Source: Arthrobacter caoxuetaonis (lineage in GTDB: Bacteria > Actinomycetota > Actinomycetes > Actinomycetales > Micrococcaceae). Taken from it: a stretch of DNA of 64,000 bases. The position numbers were made by a program, and so were the translations under genes. How positions within the stretch are numbered: position 1 is the first letter of the stretch; each line of letters opens with the position of its first letter. Below the pieces are notes generated by a model. That model made no database searches. It had not been told where the DNA came from and saw only the letters and a list, made by a program, of their open reading frames with translations. Below are positions 8,245-16,438 of the stretch, one piece after another. Location: the NCBI RefSeq assembly GCF_023921125.1, contig NZ_CP099466.1, forward strand, positions 3,286,001 to 3,350,000, given 5' to 3'.

Positions 8245-10367
8245 ACGCACCGCTCCACACGCGGGACGTAACGCAGCTGCAGGCCCGCCCGGGCCTGCGG
8301 CTGCCCCTGCATAACTTCCTCCAGCACCCCGCCGGCGGCCTGGCCATTCTGGCGGCGCTGCTGCTCGCCGTCGTCTTCACCGGTGCCTGGCACCTGACCC
8401 AGGGGACCTCCGGCGCCGGACTGGCGGACCTGTGGCGGCTCTTCGGCGGCGCCGAGGAAACCGTGGGCGGCGTTCCCATTGCCGACGTACTGGTCGGCTC
8501 GCGGCTGCCGCGCCTGTTCGCCGGAGTCGCCGTCGGTTTTGCCCTCGGCGTGGCCGGCGCGCTGCTGCAGTCGGTCACCCGAAACGCGCTGGCCTCCCCG
8601 GACACCCTCGCCGTCACCGCCGGTTCCTACTTCGCGCTGACCGCCGTCGCAGCCTTCGGCCTGTCCGTACCGCTCTGGGCCTCGGGCACCGTCGCCTTCG
8701 CCGGCGGGGTGCTGGCCGCCGCCGTCGTGCTGGGCCTGGCCGGCCGCTCCGTGGGTTCCGGAACCACGCGCCTGATCCTGGCCGGTTCCGCGATTGCCAT
8801 GGCGCTCGACGCCGGCACCGCCATGCTGCTCATCCTGTTCAAGGAGAACACCACCGGCCTGTTCGCCTGGGGCAGCGGATCGCTCGCCCAGCTGAACCTG
8901 GATGCCTCCGTCCGGGCCGCGCCGGTGATCATTGCGATGCTCTGCGTGGCGCTGCTGCTCTGCCGCCGGCTCGATGTCCTGAAACTCGGCGACGATACTG
9001 CGTCCTCCCTGGGTGTGCCAGTCGCGTCCACCCGTGTCCTGGCCGTGCTCTGCGCGGTGCTGCTGACCAGCATTTCCGTGACGCTGGCCGGGCCCATTGC
9101 CTTTGTGGGGCTCGGTGCCCCGGTGCTGGCGCGGCTTCTGGCCGGCCGCGCACCGGTGCTGGGCCGCCACCTTTTCCTGCTGCCCGTTTCCGGCTTGCTG
9201 GGTGCACTGCTGATCCTGCTCGCCGACGCCGGGCTGCGCGGACTCCTCGGCGCCGAGGGTGCCAGTTCAATTCCCACCGGCGTGCCGACGGCGCTGCTCG
9301 GTGCCGTGCTGATTGTGGTCCTGGCGATGCGGATGCGGGATTCCGGGCCGATTGCCATGCCGCCGCAGGGCCGGCTCGGTGTCCGGACCCGGCGCCGGTT
9401 CCTGGCTGCCGTCGCCGTTTCCGGCCTGCTGCTGGCGGGCGCCGTACTGCTGGGCCTGCTGGCCGGGAGCCTGTGGCTGCGCACCGGGGACCTGGCCCTG
9501 TGGCTGAACGGTTCGGCACCGGACTTGATTGGCCGGGCACTGGATGACCGGTTCCCCCGGGTTGCTGCCGCAGTGCTGGCCGGCGCGGCCCTGGGCCTGG
9601 CCGGCTGCGTGGTGCAGGGAACCGTCCGCAACCCGCTGGCCGAACCCGGAATCCTCGGCATCACCGCCGGCGCCGGACTGGGCGCGGTCACGGTGGTGAC
9701 CTCGAACATTGGCGGCGGACGCCCGGTGCTGATCACCATGGCGGTGCTGATGGGCCTGGCCACGTTCGGGCTGATCGCCCTGCTGGCCTGGCGCGGCGGG
9801 CTGCTGCCGGACCGTTTTGTGCTGGTGGGCATCGGCTGCGGTTACGGCCTCAGCGCACTGACCACCTTCCTGCTGCTGCGGGCCGACCCGTGGAACACTC
9901 CGCGCATCCTCACCTGGCTCTCCGGCACCACTTACGGGCGGACGGTGCCCGACGTCGTGCCGGTGGCGGTGGCGCTGCTGCTGGCCATGCCGCTGGTGTT
10001 CGCGCTGCGGCGCCGGCTGGATCTGCTGGCGGTCGACGACGACACCCCGCGGATCCTGGGCGTCCGGCTGGAGCGGTCCCGGCTGCTGCTGCTCGCTGCT
10101 GCCGCGGTGCTGGCTTCGCTGAGCGTGGTGGCGATCGGTGCCGTCGGGTTTGTGGGGCTGGTGGCTCCGCATCTGGCGCGGTTTATTGCCGGGGCCCGGC
10201 ACTCGCGGCTGATTCCGCTGTCCATGCTGCTCGGTGCGCTGCTGGTCTCCGTTGCTGACACGCTGGGCCGCACGCTGATTGCTCCGGCGCAGATTCCGGC
10301 CGGGCTGATGATCGCCCTGATTGGTGCGCCGTACTTTGTGTGGCTGCTGCGGCGGTCGCGGGGGTAA
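8241..10367 (+). CDS. Fused double-domain FecCD iron-siderophore permease (FhuB-like)
   Basis: A 708-residue integral membrane protein made of two FecCD permease domains in tandem, about residues 25-365 and 385-708. Each half carries the family motifs: a PRLFAGVAVG or PRVAAAVLAGAALG region, VTRNALASPDTL versus VRNPLAEPGILG, and a VGLGAPVLARLL versus VGLVAPHLARFI coupling segment. Two permeases are normally separate FecC and FecD chains; a single chain, as in FhuB, makes the whole channel. It starts with GTG overlapping the lipoprotein stop by 4 bp. It works with the two preceding genes under likely IdeR control. Confidence 0.9.
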   Translation: MNAPLHTRDVTQLQARPGLRLPLHNFLQHPAGGLAILAALLLAVVFTGAWHLTQGTSGAGLADLWRLFGGAEETVGGVPIADVLVGSRLPRLFAGVAVGFALGVAGALLQSVTRNALASPDTLAVTAGSYFALTAVAAFGLSVPLWASGTVAFAGGVLAAAVVLGLAGRSVGSGTTRLILAGSAIAMALDAGTAMLLILFKENTTGLFAWGSGSLAQLNLDASVRAAPVIIAMLCVALLLCRRLDVLKLGDDTASSLGVPVASTRVLAVLCAVLLTSISVTLAGPIAFVGLGAPVLARLLAGRAPVLGRHLFLLPVSGLLGALLILLADAGLRGLLGAEGASSIPTGVPTALLGAVLIVVLAMRMRDSGPIAMPPQGRLGVRTRRRFLAAVAVSGLLLAGAVLLGLLAGSLWLRTGDLALWLNGSAPDLIGRALDDRFPRVAAAVLAGAALGLAGCVVQGTVRNPLAEPGILGITAGAGLGAVTVVTSNIGGGRPVLITMAVLMGLATFGLIALLAWRGGLLPDRFVLVGIGCGYGLSALTTFLLLRADPWNTPRILTWLSGTTYGRTVPDVVPVAVALLLAMPLVFALRRRLDLLAVDDDTPRILGVRLERSRLLLLAAAAVLASLSVVAIGAVGFVGLVAPHLARFIAGARHSRLIPLSMLLGALLVSVADTLGRTLIAPAQIPAGLMIALIGAPYFVWLLRRSRG

Positions 10368-10502
10368 CGGCAAATCCGCAGGATCCATCGGCGGTGCCTT
10401 TAAGGCTCCCTGCTGGCGCTCATCTTCACCGATTAGTGTCGTGAAAATGAACTCCTACTACCTGCCCGCTGGACCGTCCGCCGAGGCACCCCTTCGAGCG
10501 TG

Positions 10503-11141
10503 ATGGATACCGGTCTGGAACCCGTCTGCTTGAGACGGAACACCATTGTGGTGCTGCTGGGCATTGACGGTTCCGGCAAGTCAACGGCCGCCGGGGCCCT
10601 CAAGGATCTGTTTCCATCCAGACCGGTGCTGGTTCTGGGCAACTATTCCGGAAGGAAAACCATCGCCGGCTGGGCCCTGCGTCACCGGATACGGGTCCCT
10701 GGCCGGATCGCAGATGCCATGGAAACGGCCGTCAGGGTGTTCAACGTTCTGATCAATCATGTGCGGGCCTCGCGCTTTGACGGGCTGGTCATCATGGATC
10801 GCCACCTTTATTGCCAGGTGGCCTTGCGGAAGGCGCGTGGAATACGCCGGGGAACTGCGCTGATGACCCTGGCGGGCATCCTGCCGCAGGCCCATGCGGT
10901 GGTGTACTTCGATATCCCGGTTGAACAAGCCTACGAGCGGATCAGATTGCGGGGCGAGGACCAGGAGACCATCAAAGGTCTCCAGAATTTCCAGGCCGGC
11001 TACAGGGAGCTGCCTTGTTATCCGGGTTTTAGAACAGTTGACGCGAGCGGTTCCCGCGAAGGCACTCTCCTCCAGCTAGCGGACATCATCACCCTCGTGA
11101 GCCATCGGGTTCCCCTCCACTCAAGCGGCCGGCGGGCGTGA
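10503..11141 (+). CDS. Thymidylate-kinase-like P-loop protein
   Basis: A 212-residue nucleoside-monophosphate-kinase-fold protein. Walker A is GIDGSGKST at residues 21-29, a DRHLY motif (MDRHLYCQ) matches the DR(Y/H) dTMP-binding signature, and a basic lid RIRLRGEDQ follows VVYFDIPVEQA. The sequence is more diverged than housekeeping Tmk. Such proteins also occur in glycan and lipid biosynthesis clusters, so the substrate may not be dTMP. A GTG three bases upstream is an alternative start; the ribosome site is weak. No obvious partner is adjacent; the upstream permease ends 135 bp before it. Confidence 0.7.
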   Translation: MDTGLEPVCLRRNTIVVLLGIDGSGKSTAAGALKDLFPSRPVLVLGNYSGRKTIAGWALRHRIRVPGRIADAMETAVRVFNVLINHVRASRFDGLVIMDRHLYCQVALRKARGIRRGTALMTLAGILPQAHAVVYFDIPVEQAYERIRLRGEDQETIKGLQNFQAGYRELPCYPGFRTVDASGSREGTLLQLADIITLVSHRVPLHSSGRRA

Positions 11142-11150
11142 GAGAGCGGA

Positions 11151-11918
11151 TTACGGAACCTGCTGCAGGAACTCCCGGACGACGGCGCTGATCAGTGCGG
11201 GGCGCTCGGCGAGCAGGCCGTGCGTGGCTCCCGGAACGATGCACAGCTGCGCGCCCGGAATCGATGACGCGATGAGCAGGCTGTGGTCCGGCCGGATGGT
11301 GTCCCGGTCCCCGGACATGATCAGGGTGGGGGCTTTGATCGCAGCCAGCTCTGCCGGGTCAATATGCGGTTCAGTGGTCCAGAGCCGGAAGAGCTTCGCC
11401 ATCACGGCATCGGCATGGGCTGGACCGTCCGGAGACAGCCGCTCATAGGCCAGCCGCTCGAGGTCCGGCTTGTCCGGGTCCTTGGGCGCCGCGTGGACGG
11501 GCGGGCCCAGAACCGGCAACCCGCCGGCGTCGTCGTTGGTATTGAACGCCGAGGGGTCCAGGTTCCCGCTGATGGCGATCAGGGACCGGACCCGCTCCGG
11601 ATGGTGCAGGGCCAGCAGCAGGCCGAGGATCGCGCCGTCGCTGTAGCCGAGCACGTCGACCGGCTCGAGGCCCTCCGCATCAAGGTAGGCCAGCGTGTCC
11701 GCGAGGCCGCGCTCGTAGTTGTAGCCGCCGTCGATGTCCGCTGACCTGCCGTGGCCGGGACGCTCGAACGCGTACACCGTCCGCTCGGCGGCCAGGGCAT
11801 CGGCCTGCTCCCGCAGCGCCTCCAGCGAGCAGAATCCGCCGTGCAGGAACAGGATGGGCCGCCCCTCGCCCGTCACTTCGGAGTAGAGGTCGACGCCGTT
11901 GATCCGGTGATATGTCAT
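11151..11918 (-). CDS. Alpha/beta hydrolase
   Basis: A 255-residue alpha/beta-fold hydrolase. The oxyanion-hole motif FLHGGFCS, nucleophile elbow GYSDGA (Ser), an acid in SGDRD and the histidine in GATHGLL complete the triad. The ATG at 11918 is preceded by CAGGA. It lies 129 bp downstream of, and in the same direction as, an SDR/flavoprotein catabolic operon and may belong to it, for example as an ester or C-C bond hydrolase acting late in the pathway; that link is inference. It is convergent with the kinase-like gene, whose stop is 9 bp away. Confidence 0.85.
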   Translation of the reverse strand: MTYHRINGVDLYSEVTGEGRPILFLHGGFCSLEALREQADALAAERTVYAFERPGHGRSADIDGGYNYERGLADTLAYLDAEGLEPVDVLGYSDGAILGLLLALHHPERVRSLIAISGNLDPSAFNTNDDAGGLPVLGPPVHAAPKDPDKPDLERLAYERLSPDGPAHADAVMAKLFRLWTTEPHIDPAELAAIKAPTLIMSGDRDTIRPDHSLLIASSIPGAQLCIVPGATHGLLAERPALISAVVREFLQQVP

Positions 11919-12047
11919 GTGGTCCTGCCGTGGGGTTGGGGATTTCAACCCATCCGGCGGCGGGTTTCTGACCGTCGGATGTTATCACCGGGTGCTCACC
12001 CAGCCCTTCCTGCTGGTTCATGCCAGAGCGTGTTTCACACGGATCCG

Positions 12048-12815
12048 TTACTGCGCCGTATACCCTCCGTCGACAGGCCAAACCACCCCGGCAACAAAAC
12101 TGGCTGCGTCGGAGGCGAGGAAGCAGATGACCTCCGCGATTTCCTCCGCGCTGCCGAGCCGTCCCATCGGCTGCCGGGCGAGGATCTGCGCGCGGACGGA
12201 TTCGTCCAGTGCGGCCAGCAGCGGCGTCTCTGCGTACCCGGGTGCCACAGCATTCACCCGGATCCCGGTGGGCGCGTAGGTCAGCCCGGCGGACCGGACC
12301 AGATTCGCGACACCAGCCTTCGCGGCGGAGTACGGACCCGATCCAGCCTGCCCAACCAGCCCTAGGATCGAGGACACCGCGACGACGGCCCCGCTGCCCT
12401 GGGCCGACATGTAGCTCAGTGCGTGTTTCATCGACAGGGCCACCCCTGTGAGGTCGATGTCGAGCACCTTCCGCCAGTGGTCGGTGTCCAGTTCATGCAG
12501 TGGGCCTTTGGACTCCGGGACCCCGGCGTTGGCCACTAGGATGTCCACCGAGCCACCCAGCCCCGCTGCCTCCGCCATCAGTGCGGCTACGGAATCTTCA
12601 TTCGTAACGTCTGTGCGAACGAAGAGGGCTCGGTAGCCATCGGCAGCAAGCGCGTCCGCCACCTCAGCAGCGCCTGGACTGATGTCCCCCAAGACGACGG
12701 CGGCTCCGCGGCGGGCAAGCATCCGGGCGGTGGCCGCGCCGATCCCGCCCGCAGCACCCGTTACGACGGCGGTGCGGCCCGCGAACGGCGCCGCCGTCGC
12801 AGCGGGCATTGTCAC
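12048..12815 (-). CDS. Short-chain dehydrogenase/reductase (SDR)
   Basis: A 255-residue classical SDR. The NAD(P) motif TGAAGGIG, NAG in LVANAGVP, catalytic Ser in VSSILG and YSAAK complete the active site. The acidic residue in VLGDIS after strand 2 favours NAD(H). Its GTG start overlaps the TGA of the upstream flavoprotein gene (GTGA), so the two are translationally coupled. It probably oxidises or reduces a hydroxyl/ketone on the compound handled by the KstD-like enzymes of this operon. The exact substrate is unknown. Confidence 0.88.
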   Translation of the reverse strand: MTMPAATAAPFAGRTAVVTGAAGGIGAATARMLARRGAAVVLGDISPGAAEVADALAADGYRALFVRTDVTNEDSVAALMAEAAGLGGSVDILVANAGVPESKGPLHELDTDHWRKVLDIDLTGVALSMKHALSYMSAQGSGAVVAVSSILGLVGQAGSGPYSAAKAGVANLVRSAGLTYAPTGIRVNAVAPGYAETPLLAALDESVRAQILARQPMGRLGSAEEIAEVICFLASDAASFVAGVVWPVDGGYTAQ

Positions 12816-14587
12816 GCGCCGCTCGCCCGGGTCTTTCCGGAGGATCCGGCACGGCTGTCCTCGGCTGCCAGCCCGGCGATGTCCCGGCCCATACGGTAGC
12901 CGAAGACCAGGGCGGGTCCGATGTGCGATCCATAGCCGGGGTAGCCGCCGCCGAAGACGGACACAGCCGACGCGCCAACAGCGTACAGCCCGGGAACACG
13001 CGTGCCGTCAGCCCGGATCACGGCTGAGTGACTGTCAACGTCGATTCCGGCAAACGTGCCCAGGTCCCCCATCCGGACCTTGACCGCGTAGTACGGCCCC
13101 TTGTCCAGCGGAGCCAGGTTGGGGTTGGGTTTGTGCTCCGGGTCCCCGCGGAAGTGGTTGTACGCGGTGGAACCGCGGCCGAACTCCGTGTCTACTCCGG
13201 CGAGCGCATCCCGGTTGAACCGGGCGATCGTCTCCGCCAGCCCATCTGCGTCGACTCCGATTTTCCGGGCCAGGTCGGCGATGCTTTTTCCCTTGTGCAG
13301 GAAGCCTGTCCGGTAGTAGAAGGTGCGCGGAATGGGCCACGGTTTCGCGAAACCGACGCCGTACTTGTGCATCAGCTTCGCGTCACCGACCACCCAGGCG
13401 TAGGTGGAGTCCTGGTCCTCGTGGTGCTTGAGCATCGCGCCCCCGAAGTCGTGGTAGCTCAGGGCCTCGTTGCCGAACCTTTTACCGTTACGGTCGACGG
13501 TGATCATGCCGGGCAGGCCGATCTGGCGCAGGTGCGGGAACAGCCGCCGGGTGCCGCTGAGCAGGTGCCGGAACACGGTTACAGGCGCCCAGGAACCCAC
13601 CGATGAAACGTCGGCGTTGATGCCGCCACCGGCGGACATCGCCAGCCGGGCCGAGGACCCGTCGTGACCCTGGGTCGGGGTGAAATGCTCAGTTCCGTCG
13701 CGGTCATGCGGGAAGTACTGGGCCCGCAGTTCACGGTCGCCGGAAAACCCTCCTCCGGCAAGCACCACTCCCAGCCGGGCCGAGACCGTCCCGGCGTGGG
13801 ACCCGCCGAGCACCGCCCCGGTAACGGCGCCGCCGTCGTCCTTGATCAGTTCCACCACCGGGGCGTCCGTCCACACCCTCGCCCCGGCGTCCAGTGCAGA
13901 CTTCACCATGCGGGTCATCAGCGCGGAGCCGTTGGTGCGCTTGAGCGGCTGGCGGTGCAGCGCAATATCTGTCCAGGTCTTCAGCAGCCTGGCCGCCACA
14001 TAGGTGAAGGACTTGACCGACTGGTTCGCATGCAGGAACTGGCTGAGGTCCGGCCCCACCTGCGGCATGTACCCGAAGACTGTGTAAGAGCTCAGGTAGG
14101 GCTGCAGCTCGCGGCGGCGGTCCCCCAGAATCCGGACGTCGGCGTCGGCGGGCAGGATGGCCCGCCCGCCAAGCTTCGCACCCGGGAGGTCCATCTGGTA
14201 ATCCGGCGCCTTCTCGGGGTAGCTGAAGACGACCTCGGTGTGGTTCTCGAAGAAATCGATGGCCTCCGGCACAGTGTCGAGGAATCCGGCCACACCGGTC
14301 TCGTTGTAGGTATCCGGCGCCAATTCCTGCAGGTACTGCTCGGCCTCGGCCCGGGTGTCTCCAGCGGCGGCCCCCTTCGGGTTGCCTGGCACCCAGGCCC
14401 AACCTGCGGACAGGGCGGTGGTGCCGCCAAAGTGGGGGGATTTCTCCGCCACGATCACGGTCAACCCCTCGTGTGCCGCTTTAATGGCGGCCGCCATACC
14501 GGCGGCCCCGGAGCCGACGACGAGCACGTCGCATTTGGCCTGCGGTGCCAGGGCGGGGTGGGAGGAAGGGGTTGGGTTGGCGCTCAT
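12812..14587 (-). CDS. FAD-dependent 3-ketosteroid-dehydrogenase-like flavoprotein (1)
   Basis: A 591-residue flavoprotein of the fumarate reductase/KstD superfamily. The dinucleotide motif VVGSGAAGMAAAIKA is near residue 25, followed by EKSPHFGGTTALSAG. The C-terminus carries GGGYPGYGSHIGPALVFG, the family's Tyr-Pro-Gly-x-Gly element around the substrate and FAD. KstD-type enzymes remove hydrogens alpha,beta to a ring ketone. The start was set at 14587, behind a strong AAGGAGAT, well inside a longer open frame. It is second to last in a five-gene operon (16435-18090 first). Two different KstD-like enzymes in one operon suggest successive desaturations of an alicyclic ketone; a steroid substrate is possible but not demonstrated. 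Confidence 0.85.
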   Translation of the reverse strand: MSANPTPSSHPALAPQAKCDVLVVGSGAAGMAAAIKAAHEGLTVIVAEKSPHFGGTTALSAGWAWVPGNPKGAAAGDTRAEAEQYLQELAPDTYNETGVAGFLDTVPEAIDFFENHTEVVFSYPEKAPDYQMDLPGAKLGGRAILPADADVRILGDRRRELQPYLSSYTVFGYMPQVGPDLSQFLHANQSVKSFTYVAARLLKTWTDIALHRQPLKRTNGSALMTRMVKSALDAGARVWTDAPVVELIKDDGGAVTGAVLGGSHAGTVSARLGVVLAGGGFSGDRELRAQYFPHDRDGTEHFTPTQGHDGSSARLAMSAGGGINADVSSVGSWAPVTVFRHLLSGTRRLFPHLRQIGLPGMITVDRNGKRFGNEALSYHDFGGAMLKHHEDQDSTYAWVVGDAKLMHKYGVGFAKPWPIPRTFYYRTGFLHKGKSIADLARKIGVDADGLAETIARFNRDALAGVDTEFGRGSTAYNHFRGDPEHKPNPNLAPLDKGPYYAVKVRMGDLGTFAGIDVDSHSAVIRADGTRVPGLYAVGASAVSVFGGGYPGYGSHIGPALVFGYRMGRDIAGLAAEDSRAGSSGKTRASGA

Positions 14588-14711
14588 GGTTATCTCCTTG
14601 CGTGGGAAACCGCCGCCGGCAGATTTCAGTGCCGGTGCAGTGGCCGTGTGGTGTGAATGGGGCCGGCCGCGACCGGTTCGGCCGGCAACCTGGCCCGCCA
14701 AGCCGCGTAGG

Positions 14712-16112
14712 TCAGGGCCGGCGGGTGGCCTGCAGGTAGGGTCCACCGAGTTCCTTGATCGGGGTATGGGCAGTTTCCCGGGAGCTGAGGACGGCGCCGG
14801 CAGATACGAGGGCGCAGACGCCGCCGAAGACAGCCACCGGAATCCAGCCGAAGGCACCGTCAACCAGCAGCAGGCCGCCGATCATGGGGCCGAAGCCTGC
14901 AACCACCAGCCCAAGCTGGTTGCCAATGGCCATCCCGGAGTACCGGACCGGGGCGGCAAACAGCTCACCGAAGAAGGACGTCCAGACGCCGTTGAATCCT
15001 GAGTACAGCACTGTCATAAACAGCACGGACACGGCAAAGACGATCCAGATGTTGCCTGTGCCCAGGGACAGGAAGTAGAGGAAGATGCAGCCTGCACAGC
15101 CCAGCATGGAGGTCAGCATGACCGGACGGCGTCCAATCCGGTCGGAGAGCCGGCCCGCCAGCGGCATGGCGGCCATGGACAAGCCGATCGCAACCGCGTT
15201 GACGGTGAGGATGGACGTCCGTTCAAATCCGCCCTGGTCTGTGGCGTAAGAGAGCCCAAAGACGGTGAACACAGTCTGCATCACGGAGAAGATGGACATC
15301 AGCAGCACCCGCAGCACGTCACCGCCCTGGTATTTCAGGACTTCGCGGGCCGGGAGTTTCCTGACGGCACCGGCCTGGGCTACTTCCTCCTCGAACACCG
15401 GTGTTTCATCCAGTTTCGTTCGTACCCAGAAAGCCAGGGCCAGGACGGCGACGGAGAGCAGGAACGGCACCCGCCAGCCCCAGCTCAGCAAATCCTCCTC
15501 GGGCAGCGCGGAGATCGGAATGAAAACCAGCGTGGAAAGCACCATGCCGGAGGCGTATCCGGTCATCACGAAGGAGGTGAAGAACCCGCGCCGGCCTTCC
15601 GGCGAGTGCTCAATGGTCAGGGAAGAGGCGCCGGCGGATTCGGCGCCGGCTGAGAATCCCTGTGCCAGGCGCCCGACGACCAGGAGCACGGTGGCCCAAA
15701 TCCCAATCTGTTCGTAGGTGGGCAGCAGGCCGATCGCCAGCGACGCTCCGCCCATCAGCAGGAGAGTGAACAGCAGGACGTTCTTGCGTCCGATCCGGTC
15801 GCCGAAGTGGCCCATGACCATACCGCCCAGGGGGCGGGCGATATAGGCGACGCCGAAGGTGGCGAAAGCGGCGATGGTGGCCACCGCCGGGTTAGCGGTG
15901 GGGAAGAACAACTGCGGGAAGACCAGGGCGGCCGCCGTGCCGTAGATGAAGAAGTCGTAGTACTCCAGTGTGGAGCCGAGAAAGGAGGCGAGGGCGGCCT
16001 TGCGCGGGGTCCGGGGCGGTTCATGGCTGGCGGCGGCATCGGCGGAGCCGGTCTCCTGGACGAGGGGTGAGGCTCCGTCTGGGCGGTGGGCCTTGGGCAG
16101 GGGAAGACTCAT
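14712..16112 (-). CDS. MFS transporter, metabolite:H+ symporter (MHS) type
   Basis: A 466-residue inner-membrane transporter with about 12 helices. The opening YYDFFIYGTAAALVFPQLFF and the loop GMVMGHFGDRIGRKNVL are typical of the MHS group (shikimate, alpha-ketoglutarate, aromatic acid symporters). It probably imports the acid or ketone processed by the neighbouring dehydrogenases. Its ATG overlaps the upstream Dabb gene stop (ATGA) and has AAAGGA in front. It is the third gene of the operon. Confidence 0.88.
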   Translation of the reverse strand: MSLPLPKAHRPDGASPLVQETGSADAAASHEPPRTPRKAALASFLGSTLEYYDFFIYGTAAALVFPQLFFPTANPAVATIAAFATFGVAYIARPLGGMVMGHFGDRIGRKNVLLFTLLLMGGASLAIGLLPTYEQIGIWATVLLVVGRLAQGFSAGAESAGASSLTIEHSPEGRRGFFTSFVMTGYASGMVLSTLVFIPISALPEEDLLSWGWRVPFLLSVAVLALAFWVRTKLDETPVFEEEVAQAGAVRKLPAREVLKYQGGDVLRVLLMSIFSVMQTVFTVFGLSYATDQGGFERTSILTVNAVAIGLSMAAMPLAGRLSDRIGRRPVMLTSMLGCAGCIFLYFLSLGTGNIWIVFAVSVLFMTVLYSGFNGVWTSFFGELFAAPVRYSGMAIGNQLGLVVAGFGPMIGGLLLVDGAFGWIPVAVFGGVCALVSAGAVLSSRETAHTPIKELGGPYLQATRRP

Positions 16113-16438
16113 GAGATGTCCTTTGCGCTTGGATCCAAGGCTGGATCGTCGAGTTCGAAGTCCACATACCCGAGGTCCTGCACGTTGGGCAGGGAGAACG
16201 GTTTGATGGCCTCGTGGAGGGGGTGTGTGTTGTAGACAGCAATGTCCTCACGGGTGGCGAAGTCCGCGATGATGACGTGGTCCCATGACCGTTCGGTGTG
16301 CATGATGTCCGGTCCGTGAACGAGCCGGAGCATCCCGGGGATGTTGTCCCGCATGGCGTCCAGACCTGCTGTCCACTGGTCGCGGATGGCCGGCGTGAAG
16401 GAGTCCTTCCACCGGAACATCACGATGTGCCTGATCAT
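16109..16438 (-). CDS. Dabb-domain (stress-responsive A/B barrel) protein
   Basis: A 109-residue dimeric alpha-beta barrel protein. It begins MIRHIVMFRWKDSF, the diagnostic Dabb opening, and has a typical DHVIIADFATREDIAVYNTH segment. Dabb folds include plant polyketide cyclases and bacterial proteins of unknown role in catabolic clusters. Start and stop both overlap neighbours by 4 bp (ATGA), so it is strictly part of the operon between the first flavoprotein and the transporter. A cyclase, isomerase or small-ligand-handling role is conceivable; none is demonstrated. Confidence 0.85.
   Translation of the reverse strand: MIRHIVMFRWKDSFTPAIRDQWTAGLDAMRDNIPGMLRLVHGPDIMHTERSWDHVIIADFATREDIAVYNTHPLHEAIKPFSLPNVQDLGYVDFELDDPALDPSAKDIS

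Noticed and set aside
14588..14863. N-terminal extension of the flavoprotein from an upstream start
   Set aside because: The extension overlaps the 3' end of the transporter gene and has no family similarity, while a strong AAGGAGAT precedes the ATG at 14587.
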